DNA of 64,000 bases from Variovorax boronicumulans (GTDB lineage: Bacteria > Pseudomonadota > Gammaproteobacteria > Burkholderiales > Burkholderiaceae_C): contig NZ_JAUSSG010000003.1 of the NCBI RefSeq assembly GCF_030812215.1, positions 186,001-250,000 on the forward strand, read 5' to 3'. This document shows, in pieces, positions 16,521 through 25,759 of the stretch. The position numbers and the translations under genes are program-made. Positions within the stretch are counted from its first letter, which is position 1, and each line of letters starts with the position of its first letter. The notes beneath the pieces are model-generated. The model made no database searches. It worked only from the letters and a program-made list of their open reading frames with translations, and was not told where the DNA came from.

Positions 16521-17195
16521 TTAGAGCAGCAATGCCTTGAGCGGCGTGATGATGAGGTTGATGACGAAGTAGCCGACGTCCATCAGGGGGCGCAGCCAGT
16601 AAGTGCTGACGACGCCCGCGATGACGAGGCCCATCACGATGAAGAAGCCGTAGGGCTCGATGCGCGCGAGGAAATTCTGTGCGGGTCCGCTGGGCAAGAG
16701 CCCCGCCAGCACGCGGCCGCCGTCGAGCGGTGGCAACGGGAACAGGTTGAAGGCCCACATCACGAGGTTGACCAGGATGCCGCCACGCGCCATCTGGATG
16801 AAAAAGTTTTCATTGTCGAAGCCGGCCGCAACCAGCACCACGAACATCAATGCCCAGAGGATGGCCTGGATGAAGTTCGAGACCGGCCCTGCGAGCGCCA
16901 CCCAGATCATGTCGCGCTTCGGATGACGCAGCCGCCCGAAGTTCACAGGCACTGGCTTCGCATAGCCGAACAGGAAGGCGCCTGAAGTCGCGAAGTACAG
17001 CATCAACGGCATCAGGATGGTCCCGATGGGGTCGATGTGCTTCATCGGATTGAGTGTGACCCGGCCCATCACCGCAGCTGTGTTGTCGCCGAAGTGGCGG
17101 GCCACATAGCCATGGGCCGCTTCGTGCACGGTAATCGCGAAGATCACGGGCAGTGCGTAGATGAGTACGGTCTGTATGAGATTGGAAATATCCAC
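16521..17195 (-). CDS. site-2-protease-family (M50) membrane metalloprotease
   Basis: A 224-residue integral membrane protein with the zinc-binding HExxH variant HEAAH (in TVHEAAHGYVARHFGD) in the first helix. The second metal-ligand motif is PLPPLDGGRVL in a later helix. It belongs to the short rhomboid-sized S2P group without a PDZ domain. These proteases cut within membranes, but substrates of this subgroup are mostly unknown. It lies 12 bases upstream of trpS on the same strand, a common arrangement in beta-proteobacteria, so an operon is likely. Confidence 0.9.
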   Translation of the reverse strand: MDISNLIQTVLIYALPVIFAITVHEAAHGYVARHFGDNTAAVMGRVTLNPMKHIDPIGTILMPLMLYFATSGAFLFGYAKPVPVNFGRLRHPKRDMIWVALAGPVSNFIQAILWALMFVVLVAAGFDNENFFIQMARGGILVNLVMWAFNLFPLPPLDGGRVLAGLLPSGPAQNFLARIEPYGFFIVMGLVIAGVVSTYWLRPLMDVGYFVINLIITPLKALLL

Positions 17196-17242
17196 TGGGC
17201 GATTGTGTCAGACGTGCATTAGTTATCGGTTCCAACTTCTTT

Positions 17243-17878
17243 CTACAGACCGAGCACGGCGAGTGCTCCGCGTCCCTGCCGCACCACGACCGGATCGTCG
17301 CCCGTGCCCATGGGCGTGAGGTCGACCACGGTGGTCGGTTGCGAAGGGCAGGCGCCGGCATCGATGACCGCGCCGATCTGCTTTTCGAAGCGCTCGCGAA
17401 TGGTCTGCGCGTCGTTGAGCGCTTCGGTCTCGCCGGGCGCGATCAGCGTGGTGGCCAGCAGCGGCGCGCCGTGCAACGCGAGCAGTTCCAGCAGCACCTT
17501 GTGGTCGGGCACGCGCAGGCCGATGGTCTTGCGCTGCGGATGGCTCACGCGGCGCGGCACTTCCTTGGTCGCTTCGAGCAGGAAGGTGTAGGGGCCCGGC
17601 GTGGCGGCCTTCAGCAAGCGGTATTGCTTGTTGTCGACGCGCGCGTAGTTGGCCAGTTCGCTCAGGTCGCGGCACAGGAGCGTCAGGTGGTGCTTCTCGT
17701 CGACCTGGCGGATGCGGCGCAACTGGTCGACCGCGTCCTTGTCGTCCAGGTGGCAGGCCAGCGCGTAGCTGGAGTCGGTGGGCACGGCCACGATCTCGCC
17801 GCGCTCGAGCAGCGTGACGGCCTGCTTGAGCAGCCGCTGCTGCGGGTTCTCGGGGTGGACTTCGAAGTACTGGGCCAT
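17243..17878 (-). CDS. yciO: YciO/Sua5/YrdC-family protein
   Basis: A 211-residue protein with the YrdC fold: IVAVPTDSSYALAC near residue 28, then RKTIGLRVPDH and a late VDLTP segment. Sua5/TsaC members make threonylcarbamoyl-AMP for tRNA t6A. This one is closest in form to the YciO subgroup, whose role is less certain. The basic KRxR pattern of TsaC is not obvious (DEKHHLTLLCRD is in its place), so a tRNA-modifying role should not be assumed. The gene order PHP - DMT transporter - yciO - M50 - trpS on the - strand suggests one long transcript. Confidence 0.82.
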   Translation of the reverse strand: MAQYFEVHPENPQQRLLKQAVTLLERGEIVAVPTDSSYALACHLDDKDAVDQLRRIRQVDEKHHLTLLCRDLSELANYARVDNKQYRLLKAATPGPYTFLLEATKEVPRRVSHPQRKTIGLRVPDHKVLLELLALHGAPLLATTLIAPGETEALNDAQTIRERFEKQIGAVIDAGACPSQPTTVVDLTPMGTGDDPVVVRQGRGALAVLGL

Positions 17879-17895
17879 AAGAAACTATCTCCTGA

Positions 17896-18873
17896 TCAGG
17901 ATTCCGCCGGTTCGATGGGCACGCGGCGCTCCCGCACCGTGAGCCACGCACCGGCGGCGCCGCAGACCGCGATCATCGAGATGCCGATGAGCGAATACCG
18001 GTCGGGCACTTGGGAAAAAACGAGCCAGCCGCCCAGCATGGCAAAGGCGATCTGCGCATAGAGGTACGGCGTCAGCGTGGAGGCCGGCGCGCGCTGGTAG
18101 GCGAGGATCAAGATGAAGTGCCCCACCGTGCCCATGAACCCCATGAGGCACAGCAGCGCCCACCATTCCCACGAGGGCAGGGCGGTCCACACGAAGGGCA
18201 GCGCCAGCGAGGCGATCAGCGCGCCGACCCAGCCGGTATAGAAATGCATCGTGAGCGGATTTTCGGTTTGCGCGAGCTTGCTGGTGAGCACCTGGAACCA
18301 GGCGTTGGTCAGCACCAGCCCGATCGGCAGCAGGATCGCCCAGCTGAAGGCTTCGCCGCCGGGCCGCAGGATCACCAGCGTGCCGATGAAGCCGCCCGCC
18401 ACCAGCGCCCAGCGCAGCGGCGAAACGTATTCCTTGAGCGTGGTCGCCGCGAGCAGCGTGATGACCAGCGGTGCGATCAGCACGATCGAGGTGAACTCGG
18501 CCAGCGGCATGTAGCGCAGGCTCAAGAAGGCCAGCGTGCTCGACACCAGCAGCAGCGCGCCGCGCAGCAACTGGTAGCGCGGATGCCGGGTGCGCAGCAG
18601 CGCCGTGCCATGCAGCGGCAGCAGCACCGCCGTGGTCGCGACGGCCTGGAAGGCATAGCGGAACCACACGCCCATGAGGATCGGGACGCCCGCGGTCGAC
18701 GCCTTGGTGGCCGTGTCGAGCGTGGCGAAGCAGGCCACGGCCACGATCACCATGCCGATGCCCGCGAGGATGCGTTCGGACTCCTTGCTGCGGCTCGCTT
18801 GCTGCGCGGCGCGTGCATTCGCAAGTGCAGCGCCGGCCGCGCTGTCGATGCCGGGCCCTGGGCTCTGGCTCAC
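17896..18873 (-). CDS. DMT-superfamily (EamA) transporter
   Basis: A 325-residue inner-membrane protein with about ten hydrophobic helices arranged as two EamA repeats. The first begins near ILAGIGMVIVAVACFATLDT, and the second near PLTMHFYTGWVGALIASLAL. This family exports metabolites or amino acids; the substrate cannot be read from sequence. The start is taken as the GTG at 18873 that overlaps the PHP gene stop (GTGA). An ATG at 18903 in the same frame is the alternative and would add 10 residues. Confidence 0.88.
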   Translation of the reverse strand: MSQSPGPGIDSAAGAALANARAAQQASRSKESERILAGIGMVIVAVACFATLDTATKASTAGVPILMGVWFRYAFQAVATTAVLLPLHGTALLRTRHPRYQLLRGALLLVSSTLAFLSLRYMPLAEFTSIVLIAPLVITLLAATTLKEYVSPLRWALVAGGFIGTLVILRPGGEAFSWAILLPIGLVLTNAWFQVLTSKLAQTENPLTMHFYTGWVGALIASLALPFVWTALPSWEWWALLCLMGFMGTVGHFILILAYQRAPASTLTPYLYAQIAFAMLGGWLVFSQVPDRYSLIGISMIAVCGAAGAWLTVRERRVPIEPAES

Positions 18874-19727
18874 TGCTGGATGCGGTGGCCGAGCAGTTCC
18901 CACACCGGCGTGAGGGCGCCAGGCAACGGTGGCAGCTTGCCGAGATCGCAGTGGCTCTCGTCGGGGCTGTGGAAATCGCTGCCGCGGGATGCGGCGAAAT
19001 CGAACTCGAGCGCCTTGTCGGCGTACTCGACATATTCGGCCGTGGTGTGGCTGCCGGTGACGACCTCGATCGCCTGGCCGCCGTGCGCCTTGAATTCGAG
19101 GAACAGCGCGTATTCCTCGTTGGCCGTGAACTTGTAGCGGCCCGGATGCGCGATCACGGCCATGCCCTTGGCGGCCGTGATCCAGTGCACCGCGTCCTTG
19201 AGCGAAGCCCAGCGGTGCGGCACGTAGCCGGGCTTGCCTTCGGTGAGGAACTTGCGGAACACCTCGGGCGTGTCGCGGCAGTGGCCTTGTTCAACGAGGA
19301 AGCGCGCGAAGTGCGTGCGCGAGATCAATTCGGGATTGCCGACGAACCTGAGCGCGCCTTCATAAGCACCGTGGATGCCCACCTTGGCCAGCCCTTCCGA
19401 CATTTCCTGCGCGCGCTTGCCGCGGCCGCCGCGCGTGTCGTAGAGGCCTTGCGTCATCGCGGCGTCGTCGGGGTCGAAGCCCAGGCCGACGATGTGCACG
19501 GTTTCGTTCGCGAAGGTCACCGAGATCTCGGTGCCGGTGAGGTAGCGCATGCCGTTCTCGCGCGCTGCAGCGGCTGCGCGGTGCTGGCCGCCGACCTCGT
19601 CGTGGTCGGTGAGGGCCCAGAGCTCGACCCCATTGGCGGCTGCGCGTGCGGCCAATTCTTCGGGCGTCAATGTGCCGTCGGAGACCACGGAATGGCAGTG
19701 AAGATCGGCATTGAGAATGGAGGACAC
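18870..19727 (-). CDS. rnm: PHP-domain phosphoesterase (RNase AM-like)
   Basis: A 285-residue protein beginning with the PHP metal motif ADLHCHSVVSDG. It also has LWALTDHDEVGG, GTEISV, a late IAHPGRYK and SDFHSPDESHC, which together supply the trinuclear metal ligands. Close relatives such as YciV/RNase AM remove short 5' ends of RNA and hydrolyse 3',5'-nucleoside bisphosphates. The family is clear, and the exact substrate is inferred from this subgroup. Its stop overlaps the transporter start. Confidence 0.85.
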   Translation of the reverse strand: MSSILNADLHCHSVVSDGTLTPEELAARAAANGVELWALTDHDEVGGQHRAAAAARENGMRYLTGTEISVTFANETVHIVGLGFDPDDAAMTQGLYDTRGGRGKRAQEMSEGLAKVGIHGAYEGALRFVGNPELISRTHFARFLVEQGHCRDTPEVFRKFLTEGKPGYVPHRWASLKDAVHWITAAKGMAVIAHPGRYKFTANEEYALFLEFKAHGGQAIEVVTGSHTTAEYVEYADKALEFDFAASRGSDFHSPDESHCDLGKLPPLPGALTPVWELLGHRIQQ

Positions 19728-19824
19728 CCCGCCATTCTAGGGGGTCTGGATCGCCGATGCGGGCGCATGGATGCTGCGTAAGACGCTACTAAATAAATAG
19801 CATTAACGCGCCGCTGCGCGCGGC

Positions 19825-20874
19825 TCAGCGCTTCTTGCGAAATGCCGCCCATGCCGCGACGGCGGTGAAGCTTGCCACGATCGCCACCACGATCCAGAAC
19901 CCGTGCTTGTGCTCCGCGAGCGGAATGCCGCCCACGTTCATGCCGAAGAGGCCCGCGAGGATGTTGATCGGCAGCGCCAGCACCGTCACCACCGTCAGCA
20001 CGAAAAGGCTGCGGTTGTTGTCCTCGTTGACGTTGGCGGCAATTTCTTCCTGCAGCAGCTTGATGCGCTCCTGCAGCGCCTGCATGTCGCGCAGCACCAC
20101 AGAGAACTCCTCGGTCGAGCCGCGCAGCTCCTGCGCATCGGGCTCGGCCATCCAGGCGGGCGGGCCCTGCAGCAGACGGAAAAGAGCGGCCGGCTCCGGC
20201 GCCAGCAGGCGCTGCAGCCGCACCAGCAACCGGCGCAGCACGCCGAGCCGCGCGCGCTTGTGGTCCAGACGCCCAGCCAGCAGTTCGTCCTCGATGCGGT
20301 CGATGCGCGAAGTGACGCCGCGCACGATCTTCACCAGCACGTCGGCCTGCGCGCGCAGCAGGTGTTCGAGCAGTTCGGTGCTGGAGCGCGGCGCTTCGCC
20401 GGCCTTCACCGCCGTGCGCAGCGCATCGACCGAGCGCAAGGGCTTCGTGCGCGCCGTGACCACGAGATGCGGGCCCACGCTGATCCACAGCGTGGAGATG
20501 TCCGAGGGCTCGAAGCTGAACTCGAAGTGCACGTCGTTGATGACCGCGATCAGCGAATCGTCCGCACGCTCGATGCGCGTGGAGGGCAGGCCCTCGTGCA
20601 GCGTTTCGTAGAACGTGTCGGAGAGATTCGCGTGCCGCAGCAGCCAGCGTTCGGCCTGGGCGTGGCTCAGGTTGAAGTGCAGCCATACGTACGCGCGGCT
20701 GCCGTCATCGACAACGGCGTCTTCGGGTTGCGCGCCCAGCCACGCCGCAGCCTGCGCCGAATCGATGGCCCGCGCATGCTCGGGCGCCGCGGCATCGAAC
20801 AGGTAGCCGCAGATCAGCCCGGCTTCGTCGCCGCCGTAGGACTGGGCGGCGAGATCATGAAATGCCGACGACAA
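19825..20874 (-). CDS. zntB: CorA-family zinc/magnesium transporter (ZntB-like)
   Basis: A 349-residue protein with a large N-terminal cytoplasmic domain and long helices (coiled-coil-rich from about 150 to 290). Two C-terminal membrane helices are joined by the signature LFGMNVGG. The variant after GMN (NVGGIPLAEHKHGFW) is characteristic of ZntB rather than CorA. ZntB members import zinc coupled to protons. It stands between the PHP and pit genes on the same strand, with short gaps. Confidence 0.88.
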   Translation of the reverse strand: MSSAFHDLAAQSYGGDEAGLICGYLFDAAAPEHARAIDSAQAAAWLGAQPEDAVVDDGSRAYVWLHFNLSHAQAERWLLRHANLSDTFYETLHEGLPSTRIERADDSLIAVINDVHFEFSFEPSDISTLWISVGPHLVVTARTKPLRSVDALRTAVKAGEAPRSSTELLEHLLRAQADVLVKIVRGVTSRIDRIEDELLAGRLDHKRARLGVLRRLLVRLQRLLAPEPAALFRLLQGPPAWMAEPDAQELRGSTEEFSVVLRDMQALQERIKLLQEEIAANVNEDNNRSLFVLTVVTVLALPINILAGLFGMNVGGIPLAEHKHGFWIVVAIVASFTAVAAWAAFRKKR

Positions 20875-20883
20875 GGTGCGTGG

Positions 20884-22518
20884 TCAGAAAAGACGGGTGA
20901 AGAGCCAGTAGAGCGAGCCCGACAGCAGCATGGCCACCGGCAGCGTCAGCACCCAGGCGAGCGCGAGGTTGCGCAGCGTGGACATCTGCAGGCCCGAGCC
21001 GCTGGCCGTCATGGTGCCGGCCACGCCGGAGGAGAGCACGTGCGTGGTCGAGACCGGCAGGCCGTACATGTCGGCCGCACCGATGGTGAGCATCGCCACC
21101 ACTTCGGCCGATGCGCCTTGCGCGTAGCTCAGGTGCGTCTTGCCGATCTTCTCGCCCACGGTGACGACGATGCGCTTCCAGCCGATCATCGTGCCCAGGC
21201 CGAGCGCGATGGCCACGGCGATCTTGACCCACAGCGGAATGAAGCGCGTCGCGTCGTCCAGCTCCTGGCGGAACGTGCCGACGCGCAGCCTGGTCTCGTC
21301 GTCGAACTTCGCGGCGCCGCTCTTGTCGAGATGGCGAATGGCTTCGGAGGCCAGGTACATGTCGTTGCGCACGTTGGCGACGGCTTCGGCCGGCACTGCA
21401 GCGAGCGAGCCGTGCTGGCGCACCTGTTCGCCGATGCTGCCGGCGGTGGCGGCCAGCGCGGGCACGACCTGGTCGTTGAACTCGCGGGTGCGCACATAGG
21501 TGGAGAGCGTGTCGCGCGCCGCAGCCGGTGCCAGGGCGGGCAGCGAGGTCGGCACGCTGCGGTTGAGCGCGTTCTGCGTCATCTCGGCCACGGCGACGAA
21601 CTTCACCGTCTCGTTGGCGGGCATCGCGCGATTCAGCGCGTAGGCCATCGGCACCGTGCCGACCAGGATCAGCATGATCAGGCCCATGCCCTTCTGTCCG
21701 TCGTTGGAACCGTGCGCGAACGACACGCCGGTGCAGGTGAGGATCAGGAGGCCGCGGATCCACCACGGCGGCGGCGTGCTGCCCTTGGGCTCTTCATAGA
21801 GGGCGCGGTTCTTCACGAAGGCGCGCAGGGCGAGCAGCAGCAGCGCCGCGCAGCCGAAGCCCACCATCGGCGAGAGCAGCAGCGAATAGCCCACCTTGGT
21901 GGCCTGGCCCCAGTCGACGCCACTGGTGCCGTCGCGACCATGCATGAGCGCGTTGGCAATGCCCACGCCGATGATCGATCCGATCAGCGTGTGCGACGAA
22001 GACGCCGGCAGCCCGAGCCACCAGGTGCCCAGGTTCCAGATGATCGCGGCGATCAGGAGCGCGAACACCATCGCGAAGCCCGCGCCCGAACCCACCTGCA
22101 GGATCAGCTCCACCGGCAGCAGCGCGATGATGCCGAAGGCCACCGCGCCGCTGGACACCAGCACGCCCAGGAAATTGAAGAAGCCCGACCACACCACCGC
22201 GAAGTTGGGCGGCAGCGAGTGCGTATAGATCACCGTGGCCACCGCATTGGCCGTGTCGTGGAAGCCGTTGACGAACTCGAAGCCCAGCGCGATCAGCAGC
22301 GCCACGCCCAGCAAGATATAGGGCACCCAGGTCGTCATGGGCGCGCCCGAGGCGGTGACGTCGCCCACCAGGCTCCACGCCGTGAAGAGCAGGCCCGCGG
22401 CCAGGAGGCCCACGAAAGTGATCAGCGTGAGCGGACCGGGCTTGGCGTCGAGCTTGGGCCGGTGTGCCACGGCGGGCGCGGCCGGCATCTCCGTGTTCGG
22501 GGCGGCGAGCGTGTTCAT
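20884..22518 (-). CDS. pit: PiT-family inorganic phosphate transporter
   Basis: A 544-residue membrane protein with the two PiT signatures: GFEFVNGFHDTANAVATVIY in the N-terminal half and SFAHGSNDGQKGMGL in the C-terminal half, separated by a large polar loop (about residues 330-430). It imports phosphate, usually as metal-phosphate with protons. The ATG at 22518 is chosen because the first helix follows at a normal distance. It is divergent from ppk2 across 166 bases holding a Pho-box-like repeat, so uptake and storage of phosphate are physically linked here. Confidence 0.92.
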   Translation of the reverse strand: MNTLAAPNTEMPAAPAVAHRPKLDAKPGPLTLITFVGLLAAGLLFTAWSLVGDVTASGAPMTTWVPYILLGVALLIALGFEFVNGFHDTANAVATVIYTHSLPPNFAVVWSGFFNFLGVLVSSGAVAFGIIALLPVELILQVGSGAGFAMVFALLIAAIIWNLGTWWLGLPASSSHTLIGSIIGVGIANALMHGRDGTSGVDWGQATKVGYSLLLSPMVGFGCAALLLLALRAFVKNRALYEEPKGSTPPPWWIRGLLILTCTGVSFAHGSNDGQKGMGLIMLILVGTVPMAYALNRAMPANETVKFVAVAEMTQNALNRSVPTSLPALAPAAARDTLSTYVRTREFNDQVVPALAATAGSIGEQVRQHGSLAAVPAEAVANVRNDMYLASEAIRHLDKSGAAKFDDETRLRVGTFRQELDDATRFIPLWVKIAVAIALGLGTMIGWKRIVVTVGEKIGKTHLSYAQGASAEVVAMLTIGAADMYGLPVSTTHVLSSGVAGTMTASGSGLQMSTLRNLALAWVLTLPVAMLLSGSLYWLFTRLF

Positions 22519-22608
22519 GGGCGTTTTTTGAGGTGTTGGAGTGGCTGCACATGGTGTTCGCGGCATGTGACAACGGCGTGTCGGCCTACGGAAAGCCGCC
22601 GCCAAACC

Positions 22609-22624
22609 GTCACGCGGCAGTCAT
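22609..22624. promoter_or_regulatory. Pho-box-like direct repeat between pit and ppk2
   Basis: GTCAC (22609-22613) and GTCAT (22620-22624) are direct half-sites spaced by exactly 11 bases, as in PhoB boxes. They lie in the divergent region between two phosphate genes. The flanking bases match the consensus only partly, so this is a candidate. Confidence 0.35.
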
Positions 22625-22684
22625 ACGGGGCGTGCAGCATGCTTTTTTCTTCCCCACCTCTTCCTTCCTTCTTCCTCTTTCATC

Positions 22685-23611
22685 ATGCTGACGAGCGCAC
22701 TTCCAGACCACGAAGACCTGATGCAACGCATCGCCCGCGACCTGATCGACAGCTACGACGAAGAGCTCGAGCTGGAGATCGAGGACCGCAACATCGACGG
22801 CCTCGACCCGGCCTCGGCCACTTCGGCTTCCGCTGACAAGGCGGCTCGGCAGGCCTACTTCAAGGAACTGTTCCGCCTCCAGGGCGAACTGGTCAAGCTG
22901 CAGGACTGGGTGCAGCACAGCAAGCAGAAGGTCGTCATCCTGTTCGAAGGCCGCGATGCGGCGGGCAAGGGCGGCGTCATCAAGCGCATCACCCAGCGGC
23001 TGAACCCGCGCGTGGCCCGCGTGGCGGCGCTGCCGGCGCCCAACGACCGCGAACGCACCCAGTGGTACTTCCAGCGCTATGCGGCGCACCTGCCGGCGGC
23101 CGGCGAGATGGTTCTCTTCGACCGCAGCTGGTACAACCGCGCTGGCGTCGAGCGCGTGATGGGCTTCTGCTCCGACGACGAGTACGAGGAGTTCTTCCGC
23201 ACCGTGCCCGAGTTCGAGAAGATGCTCGTGCGCTCGGGCATCAAGCTCATCAAGTACTGGTTCTCCATCACCGACGACGAGCAGCACATGCGCTTCCTCG
23301 GCCGCATCCACGATCCGCTCAAGCAATGGAAGCTGAGCCCCATGGACCTGGAAAGCCGCCGCCGCTGGGAGGAGTACACCAAGGCGAAGGAAATCATGCT
23401 GGAGCGCACCCACATCCCCGAGGCGCCGTGGTGGGTGGTGCAGGCGGTCGACAAGAAGAAGGCGCGCCTGAATTGCATCAGCCACCTGCTCGGCCAACTG
23501 CCCTACCAGGAGGTGGCGCATCCGCCGATCGCGCTGCCCGAGCGTGTGCGTCACGACGACTACCTGCGCCAGCCCGTGCCGGCCAACATGATCGTCCCCG
23601 AGATCTATTGA
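22685..23611 (+). CDS. ppk2: polyphosphate kinase 2
   Basis: A 308-residue PPK2-family enzyme that transfers phosphate between polyphosphate and nucleoside di- or triphosphates. It has the Walker A-like FEGRDAAGKGG, the Walker B-like LFDRSWYNRAGVE, and the lid segment MDLESRRRWEEYTKAKE. Length and motifs match single-domain class I PPK2. It is divergent from the phosphate importer gene, which suggests joint control by phosphate status. An acidic N-terminal extension of about 60 residues precedes the kinase core. Confidence 0.95.
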   Translation: MLTSALPDHEDLMQRIARDLIDSYDEELELEIEDRNIDGLDPASATSASADKAARQAYFKELFRLQGELVKLQDWVQHSKQKVVILFEGRDAAGKGGVIKRITQRLNPRVARVAALPAPNDRERTQWYFQRYAAHLPAAGEMVLFDRSWYNRAGVERVMGFCSDDEYEEFFRTVPEFEKMLVRSGIKLIKYWFSITDDEQHMRFLGRIHDPLKQWKLSPMDLESRRRWEEYTKAKEIMLERTHIPEAPWWVVQAVDKKKARLNCISHLLGQLPYQEVAHPPIALPERVRHDDYLRQPVPANMIVPEIY

Positions 23612-23661
23612 GGGGCTTCGCGGCCGTTTGGCCGACCGGCGCTTTGCCTGCACACTGCGCC

Positions 23662-24708
23662 ATGGCCCGTCGTTCCACCGCTTCCGTCTTCGCCCGCGCC
23701 TACGAGCGCAACCTGAAGGCGCTCACCAAGCTCACGCTGAGCAACAGCAAGCGCGTGGCGGGCCAGGTGCAGCGCGCGACCGCCAAGCGGCTCAAGCCCC
23801 CGCCAGGCAAGGGCGACTGGCTCAGCGGCATGGCGATCGGAGCCGGTGGCGCGCGGGGCTATCACCTGTTCCGCCCAACCGACCTGCAACTCGAGCCCGG
23901 CGAGAAGCTGCCGCTCATGGTCATGCTGCACGGCTGCGGGCAGACCGGCCGCGACTTCGCGGCCAGCACGCGCATGAACGCGCTGGCCGTACGCCAGCGC
24001 TTCCTGGTGCTCTACCCCGAACAAGACCGGCTCGCGCATCCCCAAGGCTGCTGGAACTGGTACGAGCGCCGCTCCGGCAAGGCCGATGCCGAGGCCGCGA
24101 CGCTGATGGCCGCGATCGACCAGGCCTGCATGCTCTACCCGGTGGACCGCGAGCGCGTCGCGTTGGCCGGCCTCTCGGCCGGTGCCAGCATGGCGGCGCT
24201 GCTGGCCACGCGCTACCCGCAGCGTTTTCGCGCCGTCGTCATGCATTCGGGCGTGGCGCCCGGTGCCGCGAAGTCGTCGGCCACCGCGCTCGGCGCGATG
24301 CGCGGCCAGAACGTGCCGCCGATGCCCGTCACCGCGGTCGGCAAGGCGATGGGCGCCGCGGCTGTCTTCGCGACCCTGCCGCCGATGCTTGTGCTGCACG
24401 GCGATGCCGATGCGGTGGTCGCGCCCAGCAATGCCGTCAACAGCGCGGCCGTGTGGGCCACGGCGATGGGGGCGCGGCCCGGCTTGCCGCGCGACGTGCA
24501 GCGCGGCAAGCGCCGCCCGATGCGCGTGACGGACTTCAAGCGCAAGGGCCGCACGGTGGTCTCGCTATGCGAGATCGCGGGGCTGGGGCATGCGTGGAGC
24601 GGCGGGGCGTCGAAGCTGCTGTTCAGCGATGCAGCCGGGCCCGATGCCACGCGGATGGCGTGGGCGTTTGCGATGGCGCAGTTCAAGCGCGCGGCCAGGG
24701 AGGCCTGA
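23662..24708 (+). CDS. PHB-depolymerase-family esterase
   Basis: A 348-residue alpha/beta-hydrolase. It has the oxyanion motif MLHGCGQTGRDF, the nucleophile elbow GLSAGAS, an acid in LHGDADAVVAP, and the catalytic His in GLGHAWSGG. It belongs to the LpqC/PhaZ-like esterase family. No signal peptide is visible; the N terminus is basic and helical, so it is probably intracellular and could act on storage polyester or another ester. The frame is open far upstream across ppk2, but the ATG at 23662 is the first sensible start after the ppk2 stop. Confidence 0.85.
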   Translation: MARRSTASVFARAYERNLKALTKLTLSNSKRVAGQVQRATAKRLKPPPGKGDWLSGMAIGAGGARGYHLFRPTDLQLEPGEKLPLMVMLHGCGQTGRDFAASTRMNALAVRQRFLVLYPEQDRLAHPQGCWNWYERRSGKADAEAATLMAAIDQACMLYPVDRERVALAGLSAGASMAALLATRYPQRFRAVVMHSGVAPGAAKSSATALGAMRGQNVPPMPVTAVGKAMGAAAVFATLPPMLVLHGDADAVVAPSNAVNSAAVWATAMGARPGLPRDVQRGKRRPMRVTDFKRKGRTVVSLCEIAGLGHAWSGGASKLLFSDAAGPDATRMAWAFAMAQFKRAAREA

Positions 24709-24717
24709 CGAGCCCTT

Positions 24718-25644
24718 TCACACCGTGGCGCTTTCACGCGCCGCGGCACGCCATGCACCGGGCGCCATGCCCTTCTCACGCTTGAAGGCCTTGCTGAACG
24801 CGGCTTCCGATTCATAGCCCACTGCGCCGGCGATGACGCCCAGCGCGGCGTTGCCCTGGCCCAGCATGTTGCCGGCCTTGAACATGCGCCACTGCGTGAG
24901 GTATTCCAGCGGCGCCTGGCCCACGCGCTCGCGAAAGCGCTGCGCGAAGGCCGAGCGCGAGAGGCTCGCTGCCGAGGCCAGCGATTCCACCGTCCAGTCG
25001 CGTGCCATGTCCTTGTGCATGGCACGCAATGCGGGGCCGATGCGTGCATCGGCCAGCGCAGCCAGCCATCCGGTCTGCGAATCGCTCGTGGCCGCGACGT
25101 GCGCGCGCACCGCCTGCACGAACACGATGTCGGCCAGCCGGCTCACGAGCAGGCTGGAGCCAAGGCCGGGCTCGCCGGTCTCCATGGCGAGCAGTTGCAG
25201 CGTGCCCTGCAGCGCGAGGGCGCGGGCCTGTTCCATCTTCACGTGCAGCAGCACTGGCAGCAGGTCGAGCAGCGGGCGCGCAGCGCGCTGGTCGAAGTGG
25301 AACCAGCCGCAGATCACCGAGGCCGCGGTGCCCGCGCCGCCCAGTTCGACGACGCCGCCGATGCGGTCGCGCACGACCGAGGCACAGCTCACCGTGGGCG
25401 TGTTCGGATGGTCGCGCAGCACATAGGGCGTGCCGTGGGCGAGCACGTAGCAGTCGCCCGCGGCGAGCGCGACGGGGTGGTCCACACCCTCGACCTCCAG
25501 CAGGCAACCGCCGCGCACCACGAGGCCGAAACGCGCGCTTTCGCCGCCGGCCAGGCTCACGCCCCAGGGCGCACCGGCCTCGAGCCGGGCATACAGGGCG
25601 CTGCGCACGCGCATGGCAGCGAAAACGTCGTCGAGTGGGTCCAT
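24718..25644 (-). CDS. AraC-family transcriptional regulator
   Basis: A 308-residue protein with an N-terminal cupin-like effector domain (residues 20-180, VRGGCLLEVEGVDHPVALAAG) and a C-terminal pair of helix-turn-helix motifs (WTVESLASAASLSRSAFAQR and IAGAVGYESEAAFSKAFKRE). It is divergent from the SnoaL-like/DHA2 exporter genes across 115 bases and is the likely regulator of that pair. The ATG at 25644 is chosen to begin the cupin domain; the frame extends 19 codons further. Confidence 0.88.
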   Translation of the reverse strand: MDPLDDVFAAMRVRSALYARLEAGAPWGVSLAGGESARFGLVVRGGCLLEVEGVDHPVALAAGDCYVLAHGTPYVLRDHPNTPTVSCASVVRDRIGGVVELGGAGTAASVICGWFHFDQRAARPLLDLLPVLLHVKMEQARALALQGTLQLLAMETGEPGLGSSLLVSRLADIVFVQAVRAHVAATSDSQTGWLAALADARIGPALRAMHKDMARDWTVESLASAASLSRSAFAQRFRERVGQAPLEYLTQWRMFKAGNMLGQGNAALGVIAGAVGYESEAAFSKAFKREKGMAPGAWRAAARESATV

Positions 25645-25759
25645 GAGGGCTCCGATGGCGGTGGACGAATGGACAAGATTGTCGGCTTTGCAGGCATTCA
25701 CTGTCCATCAAGCGAGGCAGAAACTGCAGCTTCACTCTCACCGCACAGGAGCAGACACC

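Noticed and set aside
14478..16985. Long open frame on the + strand across the NarL regulator, trpS and M50 genes
   Set aside because: It crosses several genes of the opposite strand that have intact motifs, and it shows no features of its own.
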